A stretch of 64,000 nt of DNA from an uncultured bacterium (GTDB lineage: Bacteria; Cyanobacteriota; Vampirovibrionia; Gastranaerophilales; Gastranaerophilaceae). Position 1 is the first letter of the stretch, and each line of letters starts with the position of its first letter. Location of the stretch: NCBI GenBank assembly GCA_902777385.1, contig CACYTP010000007.1, positions 1 to 64,000 on the forward strand, in the 5' to 3' direction. The notes under the pieces are model-generated. The model ran no database searches, had not been told where the DNA came from, and worked only from the letters and a program-made list of their open reading frames with translations. Below, one piece after another: positions 51,064 through 57,949 of the stretch. Position numbers and translations under genes: made by a program.

Positions 51064-52148
51064 AATTCTTTTAATTTTTTCCTTGGAATGATTATATCAT
51101 GGATTGTGAAAAAGGGTTTAAGTTCGCCCTCTAACATTTTATTTTTTCCTGCCATTACCAAAGGTTTATTTTTTTCCTCCGGATTAAAATCATAAGTATC
51201 ATAAACTTTTACATGCAAATTACCGTTTTTGTCAATATATCCGTTTCTTATGTCTATTTTCCCAAAGGCATAATATAAATTTGATTTTGTATTATGCCCG
51301 TAGCCAGGAAATCCCATACTAACTTTCTTATTACTTAATATCTCATTTTTGCTTTCTTTAATTTTTTCTAAAAAATCCTTATCATTTGCAATTCTTTGTG
51401 ATGGTTCAGAATAATTTTTAAAGAAATATCCCGGAACATTATCCTCATCATAATCATAATAGCTAAATCCTTTGATTACTTTTTTTCTTAAGTAATCTCT
51501 ATCAGAAGCAACTCTAGGATCATTCCAATTTGTAAGTTTGATTGCATCTTTTGTATAACTTAAATCATTTCTGTTTTCATGTGCCATATCTAGCATCCCC
51601 GCAGTATCTGGTCCATATTTATGTTTGGCATGATCATAAAAATCAGGATTATAATTATCCCCAATTAATATTTCACCAAGTTTCTGTTTAGCAAGATTTT
51701 CATATTTTTTCTCAAATTCCTTTTCATGATTTATGTTTCTAGTGTACATATCTTGGACATTTTGTAGTGCTGACGCTCCGCCGGTAGGTGCACCGTTTTG
51801 TGTTGAATGTTTTAATTTAAGTGTAGTTCTTTCGTATATCGGGAATCTTGCTGAATTAAGTCTGCTATGAAACCATTGGAGGTCGCTGTCTATATTCATA
51901 CGGTTTCTGTACTTATCGGCAATACGTCTTAAATCGTTATACAAATTTATTGCTGTTTCATAAGACTCTTTTATTTCTTTTTCCTGTTTTATTGTTTCTT
52001 CTGATTTTGTAATCTTTTCCGCATTACTTTTTGAACATAAATCCTTTACTGCATTATCATATTCTTTACTGAAATCAACAAGATAATTGATATAATTTTC
52101 TAATTCTGTCAAATTTCTGTTAATGTACTGTGCCTGTGTTTGAGCCAT
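51054..52148 (-). CDS. Putative polymorphic toxin with colicin-M-like C-terminal domain
   Basis: 364 aa. Residues 1-115 are helical and Glu/Lys/Asn-rich, like a delivery or WXG/LXG-type module; 130-265 is a middle region. Residues about 280-364 match the end of colicin M, an enzyme that cleaves lipid II: a strand pair Y-Y-A-F-G-K-I-D-I-R and G-N-L-H-V-K-V, then D317-T-Y319-D320-F-N, then FFTIHDIIIP at the position of colicin M's closing strands. The D-x-Y-D-F-N signature is identical, but the His-Arg pair that follows in colicin M is Lys-Asn here (326-327). No signal peptide. Ribosome site AGGAG is present. The secretion route is unknown. Confidence 0.72.
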   Translation of the reverse strand: MAQTQAQYINRNLTELENYINYLVDFSKEYDNAVKDLCSKSNAEKITKSEETIKQEKEIKESYETAINLYNDLRRIADKYRNRMNIDSDLQWFHSRLNSARFPIYERTTLKLKHSTQNGAPTGGASALQNVQDMYTRNINHEKEFEKKYENLAKQKLGEILIGDNYNPDFYDHAKHKYGPDTAGMLDMAHENRNDLSYTKDAIKLTNWNDPRVASDRDYLRKKVIKGFSYYDYDEDNVPGYFFKNYSEPSQRIANDKDFLEKIKESKNEILSNKKVSMGFPGYGHNTKSNLYYAFGKIDIRNGYIDKNGNLHVKVYDTYDFNPEEKNKPLVMAGKNKMLEGELKPFFTIHDIIIPRKKLKELWK

Positions 52149-52285
52149 TTTTAATTCTCCTTTAAACTTTGATAACTAATAACACTAAATCTCATACACA
52201 ACCAATCTCAGCTATCTTCCTATTTAAGTAAATCCCTTTCCCAATCTGATTAATTAAGATACAGAAAATTCAGCAAATGTATTCA

Positions 52286-52300
52286 ACTTATACTATAAGT
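52286..52300. promoter_or_regulatory. Perfect 15-bp inverted repeat upstream of the toxin gene
   Basis: ACTTATA-C-TATAAGT, about 140 bp before the toxin start. Same half-sites, in other arrangements, at 17703-17719 and 60835-60857. Possible operator. Confidence 0.4.
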
Positions 52301-52388
52301 GTAACAGATATTCATGAGCGACATGAAAAAATTAACAAAAAATTAATTATTTAATTCTATTTTGTTGATACAACGTTTAAATACGTTA

Positions 52389-52414
52389 AAAGAGGACATA
52401 AATTTGTCCTCTTT
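52389..52414 (-). terminator. Terminator after gatA
   Basis: AAAGAGGACA/TGTCCTCTTT stem with a 6-nt loop, T-rich on the minus-strand side. It may act in both directions. Confidence 0.85.
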
Positions 52415-52445
52415 GTTACGCATATTTAATTTATCTTATTATTTA

Positions 52446-53909
52446 TTATATATTAGGCAGTTGTTTCCAGTAGTCGTGTGCCTGTTCAAACTGGTATGAC
52501 ATATTGAACAATTTAGTTTCTTGTAGTTGCGGTGCAAGTATTTGCAGTCCGATTGGCATTCCGTCTCTGTCAAATCCTGCAGGAATGCTTATTCCCGGAA
52601 TACCTGCAAGGTTTGCCGAAATTGTTGCAATATCTGTCAAATACATTGCAAGCGGATCTGATGCTTTTGCCCCAAGTTCAAATGCAGTATTCGGACAAGT
52701 CGGTGATATAAGAATATCAACCTGTTCAAATGCTTTCTTGAAATCTTCCGTTACTAATGCTCTCATCTGTTGAGCTTTTTTGTAGTAAGCATCATAATAA
52801 CCCGAACTCAACGCATAAGTTCCAAGCATTATACGGCGTTTTACTTCCGGTCCAAATCCTTCTGCCCTTGTCTTTGTGTACATTTCCATCAAGTTTTTGG
52901 CATCAGGTGTTCTGTATCCGTATTTAACGCCATCAAATCTTGCAAGGTTTGAACTGCATTCTGCTGTTGCCAAAATGTAGTAAATACCTATTGAATATTT
53001 TAATCTAGGTAAAGAAATTTCAACAATTTCACATCCCAGATTTTTATATGTTTCGATTGCTTTTTCCATAGCTTTTGAAACATCTTCGGTTAAGCCTTCT
53101 GAAATTAATTCTTTAATAACGCCGACTTTTTTGCCTTTAATATCATTTGCCAGCCCTGCAGCATAATGTTCAACAGGCAGATTCAAAGAGGTAGAATCTT
53201 TAGGATCGTGACCTGAAATTACTTCAAGCAAATTTGCCGCATCTTCAACAGAACGTGTGAAAGGTCCGATTTGGTCTAAGGATGAAGCGAATGCAATTAA
53301 ACCGTATCTTGAAACTCTGCCGTAAGTTGGTTTCATACCTACAATACCACAGAATGATGCAGGTAGTCTTATTGATCCGCCTGTATCTGAACCTAACGCA
53401 AGAGTAGCTTCACAGGCTGCAACACTAGCCGCAGAGCCTCCTGAAGAACCTCCCGGAACTTTGTTCAAATTCCATGGATTGCGAACTTTTCTGAACGCAG
53501 AGTTTTCGTTTGAAGAACCCATTGCAAATTCGTCCAGATTAGCTTTACCAACAATCGGAACTAAATTATCCAACAATTTTTGAGTAATTGTTGCATTGAA
53601 CGGAGAAACAAAATTCTCCAAAATCTTGCTTGATGCTGTAGTTTTAGAGCCTACAAGATTCATATTATCTTTAAGGGCTAACGGAATACCTGCCAATAGC
53701 GGTAATTCTTCTCCGTTAGCTATTTTTTCATCAACTTTTTTTGCCGTATTTAAGGCTGTTTCCTTTGTTAAAGAATTGAATGTTCCGAGTTTTTCATCCA
53801 ACTCGTCAATTCTTTCAAAAGCCGCCTGTGTAAGTTCAACGGCTGAAATCTCTTTATTTTTAAGTGCTTTAGATTGCTCTGCAGCAGTCTTTTTCAAAAG
53901 CTCGTTCAT
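52446..53909 (-). CDS. gatA: Glutamyl-tRNA(Gln) amidotransferase subunit A
   Basis: 487-aa amidase releasing ammonia from glutamine for transamidation of Glu-tRNA(Gln) (or Asp-tRNA(Asn)). The Ser-cisSer-Lys triad is intact: Lys80 in LALKDN, Ser155 in VPGGSSGGSAA, Ser179 in GSDTGGSIRLP. Length matches GatA. gatC and gatB are not adjacent. AAGGAG precedes the ATG. Confidence 0.96.
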   Translation of the reverse strand: MNELLKKTAAEQSKALKNKEISAVELTQAAFERIDELDEKLGTFNSLTKETALNTAKKVDEKIANGEELPLLAGIPLALKDNMNLVGSKTTASSKILENFVSPFNATITQKLLDNLVPIVGKANLDEFAMGSSNENSAFRKVRNPWNLNKVPGGSSGGSAASVAACEATLALGSDTGGSIRLPASFCGIVGMKPTYGRVSRYGLIAFASSLDQIGPFTRSVEDAANLLEVISGHDPKDSTSLNLPVEHYAAGLANDIKGKKVGVIKELISEGLTEDVSKAMEKAIETYKNLGCEIVEISLPRLKYSIGIYYILATAECSSNLARFDGVKYGYRTPDAKNLMEMYTKTRAEGFGPEVKRRIMLGTYALSSGYYDAYYKKAQQMRALVTEDFKKAFEQVDILISPTCPNTAFELGAKASDPLAMYLTDIATISANLAGIPGISIPAGFDRDGMPIGLQILAPQLQETKLFNMSYQFEQAHDYWKQLPNI

Positions 53910-54146
53910 GTTTTCTCCTTCTTAAGACTTCCCTTATGTTGCTATGTTACGATAAACATTTCTGTCGTGCAAGTCTGTGTCAGATATATGCTATTTCAAT
54001 TTTCTTCATAATTAATTTACAAACAGCAAAATTTGTGTGATAATATTCATGCAAACGTTTGTAACAATTTATTAAAACATCTCAAAAATTTACGCAAAAA
54101 AATTTTTTGAGGGGTTTTGAACTCTCTGAAAAAGGAGTATGTGTGT

Positions 54147-54968
54147 ATGTTAACAATCCAACCGAATATCTCGAACAGTTACAGTAAAAACCCTACTTTC
54201 GGATATCGTTCAGGCATGTTTGATGATGCAGAATATGTTGATTATGAAGAAATCTTTGATAGTCCCCGTCAAGGAACAAGGAAATCAAACTCCTTTGATA
54301 TTGATGCTGAACGTCAAAAAGCCGCTCAGGATTACGATTTGTGGCAAGAAACAAAGCATAACATAGACACAATTGCTCGAACTACTGAGTCTGTACCTGT
54401 TATAAATAAAGGTATGAAAATATTTTCAGGTCTGATATCAATCGCAGTCGGCTGGGGCGGTTTGAGATGGGGTACTGTTGGTACTCTTAAAGTTATGAGT
54501 GATTTAGGTAAAACTGCTCCCGTAAAATTTATAAGAAATATGTCTAAGGATTCCTGTGAGTCTGTTTCAAACTGGTACAATGCAGGTAAAAAATTCTTGA
54601 ATAAACAAGATTGGGTTAAAAATTTAAAATTGGAAGTTTCAACCATGAAAAATTCTTTCTTAAATTCATCGGTTGGAACTAAATACACAAGTATAAAAAA
54701 TGCTGTAAAGAATAATCCGTTATATCAGCGTTCTGTTGAAATCTCTGATAGTGCTATAAAAACAGTAAGAGGTATAAATCCTAAACGTGTATTTGTAGAG
54801 ACTATGGGTGTTGCCGGAGGCGGTACAGCAGCGTTGAATTCTGTTGGGGCACAAGCTATTGACGGTAACAGGCATGATATTCAGCAGATAAATGATGATG
54901 TTTATGTTATTGACGGCAGATATGGGCTGGACTATCGCAGAAACAGAGGTTCTCGTTATGGATATTAG
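54147..54968 (+). CDS. Hypothetical 273-aa protein (first of an overlapping pair)
   Basis: Not recognised. Soluble N-terminus with N-P-T-F-G-Y and an acidic stretch (D-D-A-E-Y-V-D-Y-E-E), then amphipathic helices, with a hydrophobic segment near 95-115 (FSGLISIAVGWGGLRWGTVG) and another Gly/Ala-rich segment near 225-240. The C-terminus is Tyr/Arg/Gly-rich. The ATG at 54147 follows AAAGGAG. Its last 11 bases overlap the next gene, so the two are co-translated. Confidence 0.6.
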   Translation: MLTIQPNISNSYSKNPTFGYRSGMFDDAEYVDYEEIFDSPRQGTRKSNSFDIDAERQKAAQDYDLWQETKHNIDTIARTTESVPVINKGMKIFSGLISIAVGWGGLRWGTVGTLKVMSDLGKTAPVKFIRNMSKDSCESVSNWYNAGKKFLNKQDWVKNLKLEVSTMKNSFLNSSVGTKYTSIKNAVKNNPLYQRSVEISDSAIKTVRGINPKRVFVETMGVAGGGTAALNSVGAQAIDGNRHDIQQINDDVYVIDGRYGLDYRRNRGSRYGY

Positions 54969-55557
54969 TTTCGGTCACAGCTTAGTTCCATATACAGATT
55001 TTGAAGGTAGATCTTCTCAGTCCAAAACAAATCGTGACAGGGTAGAAGATGCCGCTACTGTCACAGGTGCTACCGGTGCAGGTGCTGCAGCAACAAGAAG
55101 TAGTGCATTAAAATTTTTCAAAACATCTGCGGGCAAGGTTAACACTATTACGGGTGCTGCCGCTGATATTACTAATGCGGTTGAAGCTCCAGCAAGACAA
55201 TCAAAATCTTTGTTGAATGCTTTTAGAATAAATTACAGAAATTTCACAAATCAGATTGCAAATTGGGCTGAGGCTTCAAAAATGCCAAACTTTATGAAAG
55301 CAATGTTTACGGGTAAGTTGGGTGCATTTATAGGTAAAGGTGCTGCTGTATTCGTATTCACTACAGGTATTGCGGAAGTATTCAGTACCCTGATGAAAAA
55401 TGCCAATAAGCTTGGAGTAAAGATGTCTACCGTAACTTCCGATCCTTATGGCGAATATGATAAATTTGAATATATGGATCCAAGAGAGTACATGTATCGC
55501 CGTATGTATGAGCAAATGTACCGACAACAGGCTCAAAATCAGTACAGAAGATACTAA
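54958..55557 (+). CDS. Hypothetical 199-aa protein (second of an overlapping pair)
   Basis: Not recognised. Gly/Ala/Thr-rich N-terminal helix region (ATVTGATGAGAAATRSS), a central helical part, a hydrophobic segment near 120-140 (L-G-A-F-I-G-K-G-A-A-V-F-V-F), and a Tyr/Met/Gln/Arg-rich C-terminus (YMYRRMYEQMYRQQ). In composition it mirrors its upstream partner: both have a membrane-like segment and end in Tyr/Arg-rich tails. Confidence 0.6.
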   Translation: MDISFGHSLVPYTDFEGRSSQSKTNRDRVEDAATVTGATGAGAAATRSSALKFFKTSAGKVNTITGAAADITNAVEAPARQSKSLLNAFRINYRNFTNQIANWAEASKMPNFMKAMFTGKLGAFIGKGAAVFVFTTGIAEVFSTLMKNANKLGVKMSTVTSDPYGEYDKFEYMDPREYMYRRMYEQMYRQQAQNQYRRY

Positions 55558-55571
55558 TTTTATTTTTTAAT

Positions 55572-55600
55572 TTGAATTAATAAAAATCTCATGTTAGACT
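55572..55600 (+). promoter_or_regulatory. Promoter abutting folP start (leaderless)
   Basis: TTGAAT (55572-55577), 17 bp ending TGT, TAGACT (55595-55600), six bases, ATG at 55607. No ribosome site. Confidence 0.65.
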
Positions 55601-55606
55601 CCTGTT

Positions 55607-56749
55607 ATGAATAATTTTTTGATAAAAGAGCTTGTTACCGATGATTTTTTAAGTGAGTTAAAATCTATAGATTTTGACAAATCTTATGCCGAGCAAGTTG
55701 TGAACAAATATAATTATAAAAATATAAAAATCTTCGGATTAAATGCTGCACAGGCAAATATTTTGAAGCAAACTGCACTCAGTGTAGGCTCTGACTGTGC
55801 TACCCCAAGAGATACTATTACCGGAAATGTAATCAGTGCAGACTGTATATTAGGGGGGAGCATTTCTCAGCTAAAAAAAATAGCCGTTAAGCTTGGTGTT
55901 CAGCCTTTTGGATTAAGACAGCTCGGACGGCAGATTGAAAAATTAATTTCTGTAACTATGGATAAAAAGCATTCCGTACAAATTATGGGAATTTTGAATT
56001 TGACGAATAATTCATTTTCCGATGGAGGAATGTACAGCGATTTTGATAAAGCTGTTGAACATTTGAATAAACTGATATCTGATGGTGCAGATATGATTGA
56101 TATTGGTGCTGAATCTACAAAACCGTATTCTGAATCCGTTTCTCCAAAAGAGCAGTTGGATAAAATTCTTCCTGTATTGGATTATATAAGAAATAATAAT
56201 ATAGAAATCCCTGTAAGTATTGATACGAGAAGTTCAGAGGTCGCAAAGCGATGTCTGAATTCAGGGGCTACAGCTATTAATGATGTATCAGGTTTAACTT
56301 ATGATACAAATATGCAGAGTGTTATTGCTGATTATGGATGTCCTGTTATTATTCAGCATTCAAAAGGTACTCCGGATATTATGCAGAATAGTCCCCATTA
56401 TGATAATCTCATGGATGAAATTTATATTGATTTGAGCCGTAAAGTTTCCAAGGCTGTTGCAGGCGGTATCAAAAGAGAAAATATTATAATTGATCCGGGT
56501 ATTGGTTTTGGCAAAACGAGAGAACATAATTTTGAAATTTTACGTCGTATAGAAGAATTACAAGGGTTGGATTGCCCTGTTCTGCTGGGACTTTCAAGAA
56601 AAAGCCTTTTGAATATGCCTGATGCTGATAACGATACTAAGGATATTTTTACGGTTGCCCTGAATACTTTGGCAATCCAGAGAAAAGTCGATATATTAAG
56701 AGTACATAACGTAAAACTGCATAAAACTCTGTTGGAAGTTTTGAAATAG
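55607..56749 (+). CDS. folP: Dihydropteroate synthase with N-terminal extension
   Basis: 380 aa. The DHPS TIM barrel starts near residue 124: QIMGILNLTNNSFSDGG, ADMIDIGAESTKP, SIDTRSSEVA, NDVSGL, IDPGIGFGKT and LLGLSRKS are all present, as needed to join p-aminobenzoate to pterin pyrophosphate in folate synthesis. The first 120 residues form an extra domain (I-F-G-L-N-A-A-Q-A-N-I-L; K-K-I-A-V-K-L-G-V-Q-P-F-G) also known from long DHPS forms in clostridia and others; its role is unclear. No other folate gene except metF is in the window. Confidence 0.93.
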   Translation: MNNFLIKELVTDDFLSELKSIDFDKSYAEQVVNKYNYKNIKIFGLNAAQANILKQTALSVGSDCATPRDTITGNVISADCILGGSISQLKKIAVKLGVQPFGLRQLGRQIEKLISVTMDKKHSVQIMGILNLTNNSFSDGGMYSDFDKAVEHLNKLISDGADMIDIGAESTKPYSESVSPKEQLDKILPVLDYIRNNNIEIPVSIDTRSSEVAKRCLNSGATAINDVSGLTYDTNMQSVIADYGCPVIIQHSKGTPDIMQNSPHYDNLMDEIYIDLSRKVSKAVAGGIKRENIIIDPGIGFGKTREHNFEILRRIEELQGLDCPVLLGLSRKSLLNMPDADNDTKDIFTVALNTLAIQRKVDILRVHNVKLHKTLLEVLK

Positions 56750-56792
56750 TCGTGTAAAAGTTTATTTAAAGTGTTTTATTAATGCCAAATTT

Positions 56793-57452
56793 TTATAATT
56801 TATACGGGTAGTCGCTTGCAAATTCAAATCCGTCATAAAGAACTACTAAAGCCGCACACATTCTCGGATTATTTTTGCATGATTCAAGTGCGGAGGCTCT
56901 ATTAGAAACTGATGCGGCATAATATGGTGAAAATATTATATTTTTGTCGCCGAGCCATCTGTTTCTCTCAGATTCTCTTTCACAAAATTGAAAATAGAAT
57001 TTGTCTATTCCCATTGTATTTGGGTTATTATCTCCATTCACATCAAAATTTATATCCAAACATCCGCCATTCCATATAGACAATTTAGAGCCATCGGTCA
57101 GATAGATTGCCAAATTCTTTCTGTTCCCTTTGTCAGGTTCAACTTTTAACGTATAAAATTGCGGTGCAAAGTACTTATTCCAGTAGTTCAATGTTGCGGT
57201 GTAGTTCGCTGAGGTTTCACTTTCCTCGTCTTCTGCAAGATTACCTGTTCTTGACCAGTATTCTACATCCCCATACTCGGCTTTTGCAAGCAAAATGGCT
57301 TGCTGCATTGTAGAATAAAATTTTTTAAGTCGTGTAGATGCCACTTTTTTGTTGTAACTTGACATAAGTGACGGAAATGTTAATGCTGCAATTACCCCTA
57401 TTATACCAAGTGTGATAAGAACTTCTGCAAGTGTAAAACCCTTTTTGTTCAT
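56793..57452 (-). CDS. Type IV prepilin-like protein
   Basis: 219 aa. Leader MNKKG, then FTLAEVLITLGIIGVIAA, a textbook prepilin peptidase site with Gly at -1. The C-terminal part has F-D-V-N-G-D-N-N-P-N-T-M-G-I-D-K-F and ends C-A-A-L-V-V-L-Y-D-G-F-E-F-A-S-D-Y-P-Y. GGAGG precedes the ATG. No other pilus genes adjoin. An XRE regulator is divergent from it, 123 bp away. Confidence 0.9.
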   Translation of the reverse strand: MNKKGFTLAEVLITLGIIGVIAALTFPSLMSSYNKKVASTRLKKFYSTMQQAILLAKAEYGDVEYWSRTGNLAEDEESETSANYTATLNYWNKYFAPQFYTLKVEPDKGNRKNLAIYLTDGSKLSIWNGGCLDINFDVNGDNNPNTMGIDKFYFQFCERESERNRWLGDKNIIFSPYYAASVSNRASALESCKNNPRMCAALVVLYDGFEFASDYPYKL

Positions 57453-57575
57453 ATTATCCTCCGAAATATTACCTACTTATATTATATACTTAAAAGGTTA
57501 AAAAATCAATAATTAGTATTTAAAATTTATTAACCCAAAAGTTAAAATATTTAAAATATATTATTGAGGTGTTAA

Positions 57576-57896
57576 ATGGATATAAAAAAGACAGTCGGCA
57601 AAAGGATACAAGATTTTCGTAAATCAAAGGGATTTACGCAGGAAAAGCTTGCTGAAGTTGTTGGAATTGATACAATTTCTCTTAGTAAAATCGAAACAGG
57701 TCGAAATTACCCGACTGCAGAAAATTTAACAAAAATTGCACATAGTTTAAATATTGAAGAATATGAATTGTTTGTCACGGATTGTGTGAAATCAAATTCA
57801 GAATTGCTTGATGAGATTAAAGACGGGTTGGAAAAGATTAAAAAAGATAATAAAAAATTACATGTTCTTGCTGCTGTTATAAGAAATTTGGGATAG
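57576..57896 (+). CDS. XRE-family helix-turn-helix regulator
   Basis: 106 aa. N-terminal lambda-repressor-like domain (about 5-65): V-G-K-R-I-Q-D-F-R-K-S-K-G-F-T-Q-E-K-L-A-E and I-S-L-S-K-I-E-T-G-R-N-Y-P. The C-terminal 40 residues are a charged coiled-coil-like helix for dimerisation. GAGGTG precedes the ATG. It might regulate the divergent prepilin gene or itself. uvrA follows at 53 bp but with its own promoter. Confidence 0.88.
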   Translation: MDIKKTVGKRIQDFRKSKGFTQEKLAEVVGIDTISLSKIETGRNYPTAENLTKIAHSLNIEEYELFVTDCVKSNSELLDEIKDGLEKIKKDNKKLHVLAAVIRNLG

Positions 57897-57912
57897 TAAG
57901 CCGTAAATAAAT

Positions 57913-57942
57913 TTGTCAATAAATTTTTTTGTGTAATTATAT
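57913..57942 (+). promoter_or_regulatory. Promoter abutting uvrA start (leaderless)
   Basis: TTGTCA (57913-57918), 18 bp, TTATAT (57937-57942), seven bases, ATG at 57950. No ribosome site and no obvious SOS box. Confidence 0.5.
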
Positions 57943-57949
57943 TATTGTT

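Larger units (their letters stand above)
52149..52445. other. Region between the toxin operon and gatA
   Basis: 297 bp without a gene. It holds the toxin promoter region on the minus strand, a perfect inverted repeat ACTTATA-C-TATAAGT (52286-52300) and the gatA terminator. Confidence 0.55.
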
